DNA of 64,000 bases from Salinilacihabitans rarus. Its GTDB lineage: Archaea > Halobacteriota > Halobacteria > Halobacteriales > Natrialbaceae. The notes below the pieces were generated by a model, which saw only the letters and a program-made list of their open reading frames with translations, had not been told where the DNA came from and ran no database searches. This document shows positions 33,436 through 42,690 of the stretch, in pieces. The number at the start of each line of letters is the position of its first letter. The first letter of the stretch is position 1. The position numbers and the translations under genes are program-made. The stretch is taken from the NCBI RefSeq assembly GCF_024296665.1, contig NZ_CP100762.1, forward strand, positions 682,001 to 746,000, in the 5' to 3' direction.

Positions 33436-33795
33436 TCAGACCGGTTCGAACCGGTAGCCGTCCCACTCCTGGCTCTTCGGTTCCTTGATCCCCGCGCCGG
33501 GTTCGCGCAGTTCCTCGACGTAGACGGGTCGGACCTCGTCGCCGACCTCGACGTCGTCGGTCGTCAGTTGACCGATCGCGCGGACCGGTTCGCCGTCGAC
33601 GTCGAACTCGACGATCGCGATGTGGTTCGGCTCGCGCACGCCCGGCGGCGTCGCGGTGCTGGTCGTCCAGGTGACGACCTCCGCGGTGTACTCGCTGAGG
33701 TCGATCGTCTCGACCGATTCGGAGCCGTCCGGACCCAGCGGGTGGCCGGGGTAGCTGATCGATCCGTCCTCGTACCGGTAGGCGTCCATCGTCAT
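33436..33795 (-). CDS. DUF35 OB-fold protein, thiolase partner
   Basis: A 119-aa protein of the DUF35/OB-fold acyl-CoA-associated family (YTAEVVTWTTSTATPPGVRE, HIAIVEFDVDGEPVRAIGQL). Unlike most family members it has no cysteines, so the usual N-terminal zinc ribbon is absent. Its ATG overlaps the thiolase stop by four bases, so the two proteins are probably made together. In archaea DUF35 proteins tether thiolase and HMG-CoA synthase; here the thiolase is the only visible partner. Confidence 0.85.
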   Translation of the reverse strand: MTMDAYRYEDGSISYPGHPLGPDGSESVETIDLSEYTAEVVTWTTSTATPPGVREPNHIAIVEFDVDGEPVRAIGQLTTDDVEVGDEVRPVYVEELREPGAGIKEPKSQEWDGYRFEPV

Positions 33796-34946
33796 CGTGC
33801 TGCCTCCATGATGGTGGTGATCACGCAGTTACCGAACCCGCCGACGTTACACGCGAGGCCCACGTCGGCCTCGACCTGTCGCGGCCCCGCTTCGCCGACG
33901 AGTTGTTCGTATATCTCGACGCCCTGGGCGACGCCGCTGGCCCCGAGCGGGTGACCCTTCGACTTGAGTCCGCCGGAGGTGTTGATCGGCAACTCGCCGT
34001 CGCGGTCGGTGTAACCCGCCTCGACGAGTTCCCACGCCTCGCCGTGCTCGGCGAAGCCGAGCCCCTCCATCTGGAGGAACTCGAGGATGGTGAACATGTC
34101 GTGCAGTTCCGCGACGTCGACGTCGTCCGGCTCGTAGCCGCTCATCTCGTAGGCGCCCCGACCGCTCTCGACGACGCCGCTCATCACCGTCGGGTCGGGT
34201 CGCTCGTGGACGACGTGGGTGTCCGTCGCGCCGTCGATGCCCGCGATCACGGCGTACTCGTCGGCGTACTCCCGGGCGACCGACTCCGGGCAGAACAACA
34301 GCGCCGCGCTCCCGTCGGTGATCGGGCAGAAGTCGTACAGCCGCAGCGGGTCGGCGACGACGGGCGACCCGAGGACCGTCTCGACGTCGACCTCCCTGCG
34401 GAACTGCGCGTTCGGGTTGTCGACGCCGTTTCGGTGGTTCTTCACCGCGACCTTCGCGAGGCTCTCGCGGGGGGCGTCGAACCGGTCGAGGTAGTGACGG
34501 GCGGTGAGTCCGGCGAACGACGGCAGCGTGACGCCGTGTTTGTACTCGCAGGGGTGGGTGATCGACGCGATGACGTCGGTCGCCTCGGCGGTCGTCCGGT
34601 GGGTCATCTTCTCGCCGCCGACGAGCAGCGTCATCTCGCTGGCGCCGCTGGCGATCGAGCGCCAGGCGGCGTAGATCCCGGCGCCGCCGCTCGAACTCGT
34701 CTGGTCGACGCGCTCGGTGTACGCCGGGAGCGCGCCGAGGTCGTGGGCGAGGCCGTTCATGATCCCGCCTTGCCCCTCGAACTCGCCGCTGGCCATGTTC
34801 GAGACGTACAGGTGTTCGATCTCGTCGGGGTCGACGCCCGCGTCTTCGAGGCAGTCGATGCCGGCCTCCGCGAGCAGGTCGCGGATCCAGGCGTCGCGCT
34901 GCCCGAACTGGGTCATCGACGCGCCGATGATCGCCACGCGTTCCAT
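33792..34946 (-). CDS. Thiolase-family acyltransferase (SCP2-like)
   Basis: A 384-aa thiolase-fold enzyme. It has the thiolase His motif GLKSKGHPLGASGVAQG and the second Cys motif CNVGGFGN, but the nucleophile position of the CASG motif reads Ser84 in TSSSGGAG. It therefore resembles SCP2/nonspecific thiolase relatives. It may act on acyl-CoA chains, or the Ser may change the reaction. ATG 34946 lies about 28 bases from a TATA box at 34971-34978, giving a leaderless start. It is cotranscribed with the OB-fold gene. Confidence 0.85.
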   Translation of the reverse strand: MERVAIIGASMTQFGQRDAWIRDLLAEAGIDCLEDAGVDPDEIEHLYVSNMASGEFEGQGGIMNGLAHDLGALPAYTERVDQTSSSGGAGIYAAWRSIASGASEMTLLVGGEKMTHRTTAEATDVIASITHPCEYKHGVTLPSFAGLTARHYLDRFDAPRESLAKVAVKNHRNGVDNPNAQFRREVDVETVLGSPVVADPLRLYDFCPITDGSAALLFCPESVAREYADEYAVIAGIDGATDTHVVHERPDPTVMSGVVESGRGAYEMSGYEPDDVDVAELHDMFTILEFLQMEGLGFAEHGEAWELVEAGYTDRDGELPINTSGGLKSKGHPLGASGVAQGVEIYEQLVGEAGPRQVEADVGLACNVGGFGNCVITTIMEAAR

Positions 34947-34970
34947 ACCCCAACGGACTCGGGACACTAC

Positions 34971-34978
34971 TTTATATG
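34971..34978 (-). promoter_or_regulatory. TATA box of the thiolase/OB-fold operon
   Basis: CATATAAA read leftward lies about 28 bases before ATG 34946, supporting a leaderless two-gene transcript. Confidence 0.6.
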
Positions 34979-35106
34979 ATAGGGATTTTCCGACGGAACG
35001 AGAGGCCGTCGCGGGGACGGGCCTTCCGGTGGAACGGTTACGGCCGTGTGGCGGACGACCCTCCGTCGGGTACGTCCACTCCCGGGACGGACGTCGGTCG
35101 CGGCCC

Positions 35107-36162
35107 TCAGCGCACCGACCGCGTGAGCACGAACACCAGCAGCGCCATCAACAGCGACCCGAGCAGCGACTCGACGCCGGCGATCGTCCGCGCGACGGTC
35201 CCGATCGGCTGGATGTCGCCGTAGCCGAGCGTCGCGAACGTGACGATGCTGAAGTAGAGGCTCCTGAAGAACACCGACAGCAGCGCCGCGAGCGACGCCT
35301 GCGTGGGGTCTTCGAGCGAGTAGGTGATCGCCGTGTCGACCCCCACCTCGCGGATGCCGCCGGTCAGCGGGTACAACAGCGCACAGACCAGTATCAACAC
35401 CAGCGAACTGGCGACGACCCGCCACGGACTCGTGCCGTAGCGCATCAGCCAGTGAGAGCCCGCGAGTTTGATCGCGCGCCGGTACGCCCCCGTCTTCCAG
35501 GCGACCCGGCGGCGCAGGTCCATCTCGCGGCGGTAGTACTCGATCGACCGGTCCGGGAGCGCGTTCTCGTCGAAGATCCGCTGGAGTTCGCGGTACGTCC
35601 AGGTCGCCCCGTCGGCGAAGTCGATCACCGCCTCGCGGTCGTCGGCCTCGTCGATCAGTCGCTCGTAGACGAGACGGTCGCCGAACGCCGTCTCGCGGTC
35701 CATCGGCGCGTCCGAGAACAGCGTCCGGTCGAGGCGCGCGTCGAGGAAGGTCGCCTCCCGCAGGTCGGCGTTGACGAACAGCGCGTCCTCGACGACCGCC
35801 CGCTCGAACGTCGCGCGCCGCAGGTCGACGTCCCGGAACGTCGACCGCCGCAGGTCCGCCCCGGTGAAGTCGACGCCCCGGAGGATCGCGCCGGTGAAGT
35901 CCGCGCCGATGAGTCGACAGCCGGCCAGCCACGTCACGCCCGCGAGCGAGACGCTCCGGAGGATCGCGCCGTCGAGGCGCTCGCCGCGGCGCGGCCGGTC
36001 CGCCTCGAACGCCTCGCGGGGTTTGCTCTCGACGTCCGCGTGCCAGACGCAGCGCTCGCCGTCGCCCCAGCGCGGCCGCCAGCAACAGACCGCACCGACG
36101 TTCCCCCTCGTCAGCTCCGGCTGCACGTGTCCGCACCGGCCGTCCGGCGGAGTTTCGTTCAT
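35107..36162 (-). CDS. Pentapeptide-repeat protein fused to a K+-channel pore
   Basis: A 351-aa protein. Residues 1-60 contain Cys/His pairs (CGHVQPE, CCWRPRWGDGERCVWH) that may bind zinc. Residues about 62-150 are A(D/N)Lxx pentapeptide repeats (GADFTGAILRGVDFTGADLR). The C-terminal 110 residues have two membrane helices around the selectivity filter TFATLGYGDIQP, the signature of an ion channel pore (KcsA/MthK class). Probably a potassium channel in the cell membrane with a soluble sensor domain; gating is unknown. Confidence 0.88.
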   Translation of the reverse strand: MNETPPDGRCGHVQPELTRGNVGAVCCWRPRWGDGERCVWHADVESKPREAFEADRPRRGERLDGAILRSVSLAGVTWLAGCRLIGADFTGAILRGVDFTGADLRRSTFRDVDLRRATFERAVVEDALFVNADLREATFLDARLDRTLFSDAPMDRETAFGDRLVYERLIDEADDREAVIDFADGATWTYRELQRIFDENALPDRSIEYYRREMDLRRRVAWKTGAYRRAIKLAGSHWLMRYGTSPWRVVASSLVLILVCALLYPLTGGIREVGVDTAITYSLEDPTQASLAALLSVFFRSLYFSIVTFATLGYGDIQPIGTVARTIAGVESLLGSLLMALLVFVLTRSVR

Positions 36163-36222
36163 GTGACACGAACGCCGGCGAGCGTATAGAATCGTGTCGG
36201 TGGACCGAGCGGACGTCCGGCC

Positions 36223-37521
36223 TCAGGCCGATCCCGCCGCCGGCCGCAGTTCGCTCGCCCGCGAGCGCGCCCGCGAGATCACCGACGGGCGCGCCTCGAA
36301 GGAGACGACCACGTCGTCGTCGCCGTAGGTGACGTCCTCGACGCGGGCGTTGTCGTGGATCCACGAGACCAGACTCATCGTGTCGTCGGTCATCGGGAGC
36401 ACAAGCCGCTCGCGCTCCCAGTCGGGGAGTTCGGCGTCGATCCGGTCGAGCAGGGCGTCGACGTTCGTCCCCTCTTTCGCGCTCACGGCGACGGGGTTGG
36501 GCGCGAGCGCCGACAGCGCCGCCCGCTTCTCGGCGAGTTCCGCCTCGTCGACCCGATCGATCTTGTTGAGTACCGTCACGATCGGCGCCTCGTTGCGCTC
36601 GTAGAGCGTGTCGTGGCTGGTGACGAGTTTCTCGTGGATCTCGTCGACCGGTTCGCTCACGTCGACGACGAGCAAGACGAGGTCCGCCCGGTAGACCGAA
36701 TCGAGCGTCGACTTGAACGACTCGACGAGCCAGTGGGGCAGGTCGCTGATGAACCCGACCGTGTCGGTGACGAGCACGTCGCGGGAGTCGACGTCCGCCC
36801 GGCGGGTCGTCGTCCCGAGCGTCGTGAACAGCCGATCCTGGGACTCGGCGGTCGCGTCGAGGTCGGGGTGGAGGTCCTCGTTCTCGTCGACGTCCAGGTC
36901 GTCGGCGAGTCGACGGAGCAGCGTCGACTTCCCGGCGTTCGTGTACCCCGCGAGGGCCACGAGGTCGAACCCGGAGTCGCGCCGGCGCTCGCGGCGCTGC
37001 TCCTCGGTGTGCTCGATCCGGTCGAGTTCGTCCTTGATCCGGCTGATCTGGGACTTGATGTCCTGCTCGCGGCTCTCGTCGTACTCGCCCAGCCCCATGA
37101 ACCCGGGGTGTTCCTCGCGCTTGGCGAGGCTCACCTTCGCCTCGACGCGGGGCAGTTCGTACCGGAGTTCGGCGAGTTCGACCTGTAGCTGTGCCTTCCG
37201 GGTCTGCGCGCGCTGGCCGAAGATCTCGAGAATCAGCGTGAACCGGTCTATCACCTCGACGCCGTCGGGGAGCAGGCGCCCGAGGTTGTACGTCTGGTAC
37301 GGCCCGAGTCGGTTGTCGAAGATGACCGTCGTGGCGTCGGTCGCCTCGACGGTCCGGGCCAGTTCGTTCGCCTTCCCTTCCCCCAACTGGAGGGCCGGGT
37401 CGGCCTTCCGGGCCTGGGTGACCTCGCCGACGACCTCGTAGCCCGCGGCCTCGGCGAGGTCACGGATCTCCTCGGTGTCGGGCGTCCCGGAGTCGACGCG
37501 CTTTGCGATGATCGCTCTCAT
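36223..37521 (-). CDS. hflX: GTPase HflX
   Basis: A 432-aa HflX GTPase: an N-terminal nucleotide-binding HflX domain (DNRLGPYQTYNLGRLLPDGV), a glycine-rich and coiled-coil linker (LELRYELPRVEAK, KIDELD region), then the G domain with G1 GYTNAGKST, G3 DTVGFI and G4 LNKID. It associates with 50S ribosomal subunits and helps split or rescue ribosomes under stress. ATG 37521 is chosen over 37578 because the family begins with MRAIIAKRVD. Confidence 0.93.
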   Translation of the reverse strand: MRAIIAKRVDSGTPDTEEIRDLAEAAGYEVVGEVTQARKADPALQLGEGKANELARTVEATDATTVIFDNRLGPYQTYNLGRLLPDGVEVIDRFTLILEIFGQRAQTRKAQLQVELAELRYELPRVEAKVSLAKREEHPGFMGLGEYDESREQDIKSQISRIKDELDRIEHTEEQRRERRRDSGFDLVALAGYTNAGKSTLLRRLADDLDVDENEDLHPDLDATAESQDRLFTTLGTTTRRADVDSRDVLVTDTVGFISDLPHWLVESFKSTLDSVYRADLVLLVVDVSEPVDEIHEKLVTSHDTLYERNEAPIVTVLNKIDRVDEAELAEKRAALSALAPNPVAVSAKEGTNVDALLDRIDAELPDWERERLVLPMTDDTMSLVSWIHDNARVEDVTYGDDDVVVSFEARPSVISRARSRASELRPAAGSA

Positions 37522-37802
37522 GTCAGTAGGGGTGTGAAACCGCCGGGGTCGTCTTCGCTCGAACGCCGCGGGACGCACGGACCGACGGGTCCGCGGTCGC
37601 CCGGACTCGCGCGCGACGCGGGGTCGACGCTACGGACGGCGGCCCCTCACCTCGGTTGCGAACGCGACGCTCATGTCCCCGGTTACGGCCCCGACCGTCT
37701 TGAATCCCGTGCCGGAACCGGTATCGGTCCCCCGACGTGACCGATCGAGAGACAGTCGTATCACCATAACAGTCTTGTCGAACGAACGCTTCCTTCCGGT
37801 CG

Positions 37803-38117
37803 ATGGTGGACATCGATCCGACGGCACTGGGTCTCGAGTTCGGCGGTGGCGCGGCGATCGGTGCGCTGATGGGATTCGCGGCGAAGAAGATCGCGAAGCT
37901 GATCGCCGTCATCATCGGGATACAGCTCGTCGTCTTCCGGTTTCTGGAGTCGAAAGGTATCCTCGTCGTCGACTGGGAGCGCCTCTCGGCGGGTCTCCTC
38001 AAGACCAGCGAGCGAGCGCAGAACGCGGACGCACAGTGGATCGAGCCGATCCTCTCGACGCTGTCGGTCGGCGCGGGCTTCGTCGGCGGTTTCATGATCG
38101 GCTTCCGCCGGGGCTGA
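37803..38117 (+). CDS. FUN14-domain membrane protein
   Basis: A 104-aa protein with the FUN14 pattern: GLEFGGGAAIGALMGFAAKK IAKLIAVIIG spans residues 9-40, and a second pair of spans ends GFVGGFMIGFRRG. These proteins occur in archaeal membranes with no fixed function; the mitochondrial relatives are mitophagy receptors. It converges with the SBDS gene. Confidence 0.85.
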   Translation: MVDIDPTALGLEFGGGAAIGALMGFAAKKIAKLIAVIIGIQLVVFRFLESKGILVVDWERLSAGLLKTSERAQNADAQWIEPILSTLSVGAGFVGGFMIGFRRG

Positions 38118-38138
38118 CCGTCGCCGGTCGGTCGCCGA

Positions 38139-38864
38139 TCACCGGGTGCTCAACTCGTCTTTGTCCTTGACGATCCGCGTCTCGGCGGTCCCGCTCGTGT
38201 GCTCGTTGACCACGTCGTAGAAGTCGTTTTGCAGTCCCGCGGGGAACGTCACGACGCCGATCCAGGAGCCGTCGGGCTGCCACTCCTCGCGCTCCAGGTC
38301 GCCGTACTGGCGGACCTTCGCCTGGGCGCTGCCGGCGTACTCCGGCGGGATCTGAACCGCGACCGTCACCTCCTCGAATCGGATCGGGATCACCGGCCGG
38401 AGCGCGTCGAGGGCGTCGTCGACCTGCTCGCTGACCGGATCCATCGGGTCGACGGTAAAGCCCGCCTCCTCCAGGGCGTTCTCGATGCGCTCGGGCGGGT
38501 GGGGCGCGTCGTCCATCTGCGGGTTCACGGCGTTGCGAGCGATGGTGTTGATCAGCTGTTTACGCTTTTGCTCTTGCATCTCGCGGCGCTGCTCGGCCGT
38601 GATCTGGATCTCGCCGCGTTTGATGACCTCGGGGATGATCTCGAGCGGTTCCGTCGTGTCGAAGACCTTTTCGAGGTCGTTCTCGGCCGGGCGGTCGCCG
38701 CGAGAGGCGTCCTCGAAGACGTCCTCGGCGGCGATCACCTCTTCGAGGTCGCCCTCGAACTCGCCGCGTTTGATCGCGAGCGCCGCGTCGGGGTCGACCA
38801 GCACCTCGAATCGTGCCCCGTGGGACTCGAGTCGCGCCGTCACCGCCTCGTCCAGTGATATCAT
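38139..38864 (-). CDS. Ribosome assembly factor SBDS
   Basis: A 241-aa SBDS/Sdo1 protein: the N-terminal FYSH domain ([33 protein letters not shown]), a central domain ([30 protein letters not shown]) and a C-terminal ferredoxin-like domain ([18 protein letters not shown]). It acts in late large-subunit maturation. It lies 59 bases after psmA, as in many archaeal genomes, so it is probably in the same operon. Confidence 0.95.
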   Translation of the reverse strand: MISLDEAVTARLESHGARFEVLVDPDAALAIKRGEFEGDLEEVIAAEDVFEDASRGDRPAENDLEKVFDTTEPLEIIPEVIKRGEIQITAEQRREMQEQKRKQLINTIARNAVNPQMDDAPHPPERIENALEEAGFTVDPMDPVSEQVDDALDALRPVIPIRFEEVTVAVQIPPEYAGSAQAKVRQYGDLEREEWQPDGSWIGVVTFPAGLQNDFYDVVNEHTSGTAETRIVKDKDELSTR

Positions 38865-38923
38865 ACGCTACGGTATCTCCGCCAGTTAAAAGAGTGTTTC
38901 CCGAAAACGCGCCTCGACGGCGA

Positions 38924-39676
38924 TTACTCGTCGGCGGCGTCGCCCTCGTCGAGCAGGTCGTTCTCGACGAGGTACTCCTCGATCCGATCGTCGTCCAGCT
39001 GTTCGAACGACTCGGTTTCGGCGTCGACGGTGGCGAGGCCGACCTCCTTGGGCAGCAGCGAGCCGTCGTTGACCGAGGCCAGCGCGTCGAGCGCGAGGGC
39101 GACGCCGCCCTCGAGGTCCGCCTCCTCGTCGTAGTTGTCCTCGAGGAAGCTCTGGAGTTCGCCGCGGTCGGCGCCGACCGCCAGCGCCTTCCACTCGTAG
39201 GGCGTCCCGGAGGGGTCGGTCTCGAACAGGCGGGGCTCGCCGTTCTCGATGCCGCCGACGATGAGTGCGACGCCGAACGGTCGAGCGCCGCCGACCTGCG
39301 TGTACTGCTGGATGTGGTCGGTGACGGTCTTCGTCAGCGTCTCGACGCCGATCGGCTCGCCGTAGCGCAGGCGGTTGACCTGCGACTGCCGGCGGGCGAA
39401 GTCGATCAACTGGCGGGCGTCGGCGACGTGGCCGGCGCTCGCGATGCCGATGTGGTCGTCGGCCTTGTGGATCTTCTCGACGCTCGTGTCCTCGAGCAGC
39501 GGGGAGGGGATCCGCTTGTCCACCGCGAGGACGACGCCGCCGTTCGTTCGGATGCCGATGCTCGCGGTGCCGCGTTTGACCGCCTCGCGGGCGTACTCCA
39601 CCTGGTAGAGTCGGCCGTCTGGCGAGAAGATCGTGATGCCGCGGTCGTACGCCTGCTGTTGGGCTTGTCCCTGCAT
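38924..39676 (-). CDS. psmA: Proteasome subunit alpha
   Basis: A 250-aa structural subunit of the 20S proteasome: the N-terminal gate helix (AYDRGITIFSPDGRLYQVEY AREAV), the RGTASIGIRTNGGVVLAVDK core, and an acidic C-terminal tail (DDDRIEEYLVENDLLDEGDA). Seven copies form each outer ring, regulating entry to the PsmB chamber at 5.5 kb. It is flanked by SBDS and RNase P genes, part of the widely conserved archaeal exosome/proteasome cluster. Confidence 0.97.
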   Translation of the reverse strand: MQGQAQQQAYDRGITIFSPDGRLYQVEYAREAVKRGTASIGIRTNGGVVLAVDKRIPSPLLEDTSVEKIHKADDHIGIASAGHVADARQLIDFARRQSQVNRLRYGEPIGVETLTKTVTDHIQQYTQVGGARPFGVALIVGGIENGEPRLFETDPSGTPYEWKALAVGADRGELQSFLEDNYDEEADLEGGVALALDALASVNDGSLLPKEVGLATVDAETESFEQLDDDRIEEYLVENDLLDEGDAADE

Positions 39677-39907
39677 AGTATCACGCTAAATCGTAATCGA
39701 GGTCTGTCGCGCCCGGGCCCGCGTCATCGAGCCGCGGTCGCACGCCTGCAGATCCATTTCGCGCGACGGCGACTCGGTCTGCGGTTCCGAACACGACGTT
39801 TCTCTCCTCGGAATCTTGCCCGCGTCGACCTAAATACTTTTCTTACCGTGGTGGGTTTCTCCGCTACCTCGGCCGATTACTCTTCCGGACGGGCCGGTCG
39901 GTCCGGC

Positions 39908-40258
39908 TCAGCGCCCGAGGTACTTCTCCTCTGCGGCCCGGATCGTCCCGCTGACGCCCCGTACCCGCACTCCGAGGGGCGCGCCGTCGATCCCGTCGAT
40001 ACAGGCCAGCGCCGCCCGCCCGGCCTCGACCTCGCCGTGGCGGACCCGCACGATGGCCTCGCCGGTCCCGTCGGCAAACGAGAAGCGCATCACCGTCAGG
40101 TCGGCGTCGGCGCTGCCCGGGTCCCCGAGCAGGTTCTGTCCGGCGTACCAGAGTTCGCGCTGGAACGCCCGCCGGTCGAGTTCCGTCTCTGGCGGCGTCC
40201 GGAGGTCGACCGCGAGGTAGCGCCAGTGCGGGCGCAGGTGTTTCGGCAGGTGTTTCAT
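39908..40258 (-). CDS. rnp2: RNase P protein component 2 (Pop5)
   Basis: A 116-aa Pop5 homologue: MKHLPKHLRPHWRYLAVDLR, then FQRELWYAGQNLLGDPGSAD and MRFSFADGTGEAIVRVRHGE. It binds the RNase P RNA with Rpp30 and assists tRNA 5' processing. It overlaps the methyltransferase stop by four bases (ATGA). Upstream of psmA there is a 231-bp gap containing a TATA-like AAGTATTTAGG (about 39830-39840, minus strand). Confidence 0.93.
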   Translation of the reverse strand: MKHLPKHLRPHWRYLAVDLRTPPETELDRRAFQRELWYAGQNLLGDPGSADADLTVMRFSFADGTGEAIVRVRHGEVEAGRAALACIDGIDGAPLGVRVRGVSGTIRAAEEKYLGR

Positions 40259-40872
40259 TCCGCGTCGGCCTCGCGCCCGCGCTCGGCGACGAGGACGCCC
40301 ACCTGGTCGTGGACGCGCTCGACGGCCGTCAGCGCGAACCCCGCGTCGGTGAGCGCGTCGGCCAGCGTCCCGACCGTCGCCGGATCGTCGACCTCGGGGC
40401 TGTAGAACGGCTCCTCTGGGTCCGGTTCGCCGAAGAACATCACGTCCCCGAGGACGAACCGTCGGGGCCCGAGGGCGGCGATGGCGTCGATCGCCTCGCG
40501 CTTCTCGGCGTCGGAGAGGTGGTGCATCGCGAAGTTCGACGTTACCACGTCGACCGGGCCGTCGTAGTTCGGTTCGCGGAACGTCCCGTAGTCGAACGCG
40601 ACGTTCTCGATCCCCCGCTCGTCGGCCTTCCGACGGGCCTCCTCCATCATCCCCTCGCTGATGTCCCGGCCGACGACGCGGTCCGCCTCGGACGCCAGCG
40701 CCAGCGCGATGGCGCCGGTACCGGTCCCGAGGTCCAGCACGACGCCGTCGACGTCGGCGGCGTGTTCGATCACCAGATTCGCGCAGGCGCGGTACTCCTC
40801 GGAACTGGAGTCGTCGTACTCGGTCGCCTTCTCGTCGAACCGCGCGGCGTGTTCCTCAAGGTTCCTCTTCAT
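40255..40872 (-). CDS. Class I SAM-dependent methyltransferase
   Basis: A 205-aa methyltransferase between rpp30 and pop5. The SAM site VLDLGTGTGAIALALASEAD is around residues 45-64, and VDVVTSNFAMHHLSDAEKRE is motif III-like. It resembles a small-molecule or RNA methylase; its substrate is unknown. The 17-base overlap with rpp30 and 4-base overlap with pop5 suggest a link to RNA processing. ATG 40872 preferred over the start at 40899. Confidence 0.88.
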   Translation of the reverse strand: MKRNLEEHAARFDEKATEYDDSSSEEYRACANLVIEHAADVDGVVLDLGTGTGAIALALASEADRVVGRDISEGMMEEARRKADERGIENVAFDYGTFREPNYDGPVDVVTSNFAMHHLSDAEKREAIDAIAALGPRRFVLGDVMFFGEPDPEEPFYSPEVDDPATVGTLADALTDAGFALTAVERVHDQVGVLVAERGREADAE

Positions 40873-41560
40873 ACCTACCGCGTTCGACCCCCGGTTCAAT
40901 GAAGGACTCGGACCTGATCCGTCGGTTGCGCTCGGCCAGCCGTCCCCACTCGCGCAGGCCGTCCTCGATCCACTCGCCGGCGAAGCCGATCCGCTCCCCG
41001 ACGGCGGCGAGTTCCCGCGGCGCGCGCAGCTGGAAGCGGTTCGTCGGTCCCGCGCTCACGACGTACGGCGCGTCGTAGTAGGCGACGATCTCGCGGAGCT
41101 TTCGCAGCGACTGGAGCGCCTGCACCCGCCGGCCGCCGCTCTCGCGCAGGGCGACCGAGAGGTCGAACTCGATGCGGACCCCGTTCTCGACGGCCGCCTT
41201 CGCGAGGACGTGGTTGACGTCACCCTTGCCCGCCATCGGGTGCGAGAGTACGTCCACCTTGTCGTTCTCGACGGCAAAGCGGTTCATCGCCGGCGTCCCG
41301 CCGCCGACCGCGACGATCGTATGCGACGTACGGAAGTTGCCGACCGAGCCGCTGGCCCGCTGGGGATTCTCCGCGCGGATCTCGACCCCCTCGACGACGT
41401 CCACGCCGTACTCGTCGGCGAGTTCCGCGGCGTCGTAGTCGGCTCGCGAGCCCGCGTGGTTGCGCACGACGACGCCCTCGAAGCCGTACTCGGCGGCGGT
41501 CTCGGCGAACTGGGCGACCGTGCTGTCGCCGTCGGGGCTGGCGCGGACGGCCTCGTACAT
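40856..41560 (-). CDS. rnp3: RNase P protein component 3 (Rpp30)
   Basis: A 234-aa TIM-barrel Rpp30: MYEAVRASPDGDSTVAQFAE, GFEGVVVRNHAGS, VDVLSHPMAGKGDVNHVLAK, then GVRIEFDLSVALRESGGRRV. It pairs with Pop5 on RNase P RNA. ATG 41560 matches the family N-terminus; the in-frame ATG at 41626 would add 22 polar residues. First gene of the five-gene RNA/proteasome block. Confidence 0.92.
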   Translation of the reverse strand: MYEAVRASPDGDSTVAQFAETAAEYGFEGVVVRNHAGSRADYDAAELADEYGVDVVEGVEIRAENPQRASGSVGNFRTSHTIVAVGGGTPAMNRFAVENDKVDVLSHPMAGKGDVNHVLAKAAVENGVRIEFDLSVALRESGGRRVQALQSLRKLREIVAYYDAPYVVSAGPTNRFQLRAPRELAAVGERIGFAGEWIEDGLREWGRLAERNRRIRSESFIEPGVERGRYEEEP

Positions 41561-41675
41561 ACCCGGATCGAGACGGGGCTCCGACTTGGGGTTTGCGTCA
41601 CGCGACAGACCGTCATCGACGCTCACCGCGGGCGACCGACGGGAGCGCGGGCCGAACTACGGAGTAGAGACTCGA

Positions 41676-42494
41676 TCAGTTGAGGATAGATTGCGCCACC
41701 GTCGCGAGCTGGCCGTTGTCCGCTTCTTCGAGGCGTTCGTCGCCGATCTTCAGGCGCAGGCGCGGGCGGCCGACGTCGATGGGCACCTTCTCGGTGTCGA
41801 TGAGACCCATGTCCTCGAGTTTGGTCTTCGTCCGGCTGAAGGTGGCCTTGCTGGCGATCCCGACGTCCTCGCCCCACTTGCTGATGTCGTACAGCAGCGC
41901 CTCGTTCTTGGCGGCGACGAGCAGCGAGATGGTGACCTCGTCCAGACCGTCGCCGTCGCCGCGGGCGGTCTCGAGCGAGTCGAGGATCGCGGTGAAGTCG
42001 GCCTCGGCCTCGGGACTGATCTCCTCGGCGAGGGTCTCCTTGACCCGCGTGATCGGCGGCGTCCGGAGGTTGAACGCCTCGGCGTCGGCCCAGCGGCTCT
42101 CGTAGGTGTCGGCCGCGGCCGCGACGAACTCCTCGTCGTCGGTGACGAGGCCGCCGACGCGGTCGCCGGCGTGGACGACCGCGACGACGCGGTCCTCGGT
42201 GACCAGCAGCGAGTTCTCCGGCGCCTGCTCGAGGGTGCGCAGTTCGAGGGCGTCCTCGGCGATGAGGTCGGCGGCGTTCGAGGCGACGATGAAGTCGTCC
42301 ATCACGTCCTTGAGGGTGCGCTCGTCGGCGAGCATGTGGACGGTCGGCAACTCGCCGTCGAAGGCGGTGGCGACGGAGACGAACTCCTCGATCGCGTCCC
42401 ACGAGGGATTGACCATGTAAACGTCGCCGCTGGCGTCCTCGAGGACGGTTTCGAGGATATCGTCAATCTGATGGTTAAGTAAATTCGAACCCAT
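41676..42494 (-). CDS. tbsP: TbsP-like transcriptional regulator
   Basis: A 272-aa haloarchaeal protein: MGSNLLNHQIDDILETVLED, PTVHMLADERTLKDVMDDFI, ADTYESRWADAEAFNLRTPP, and a C-terminal winged helix (SKWGEDVGIASKATFSRTKT, LEDMGLIDTEKVPIDVGRPR). This matches the DUF5821/TbsP regulator that acts with TrmB on gluconeogenic genes in Haloferax. A TTAAG-type TATA (about 42521-42528) lies 30 bases before ATG 42494. Cytoplasmic DNA-binding protein. Confidence 0.75.
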   Translation of the reverse strand: MGSNLLNHQIDDILETVLEDASGDVYMVNPSWDAIEEFVSVATAFDGELPTVHMLADERTLKDVMDDFIVASNAADLIAEDALELRTLEQAPENSLLVTEDRVVAVVHAGDRVGGLVTDDEEFVAAAADTYESRWADAEAFNLRTPPITRVKETLAEEISPEAEADFTAILDSLETARGDGDGLDEVTISLLVAAKNEALLYDISKWGEDVGIASKATFSRTKTKLEDMGLIDTEKVPIDVGRPRLRLKIGDERLEEADNGQLATVAQSILN

Positions 42495-42690
42495 TTCTAT
42501 GCAGAAGTAATCGCCAGCAATCTACTTAATTTTGTTGGCCGTTCGCACGTCAGAACTTCGCCTCAGTACCGTAAACCGGTGATTTTTGTCGGGAGATTTC
42601 GTCATTTCTCGATTCGCGACGCAACTTCAGCCCGAACGCCGGATAGTTCACCGCCGTTCGGTTCTGGGAGTTTCGACGTTCGGCGACCGG

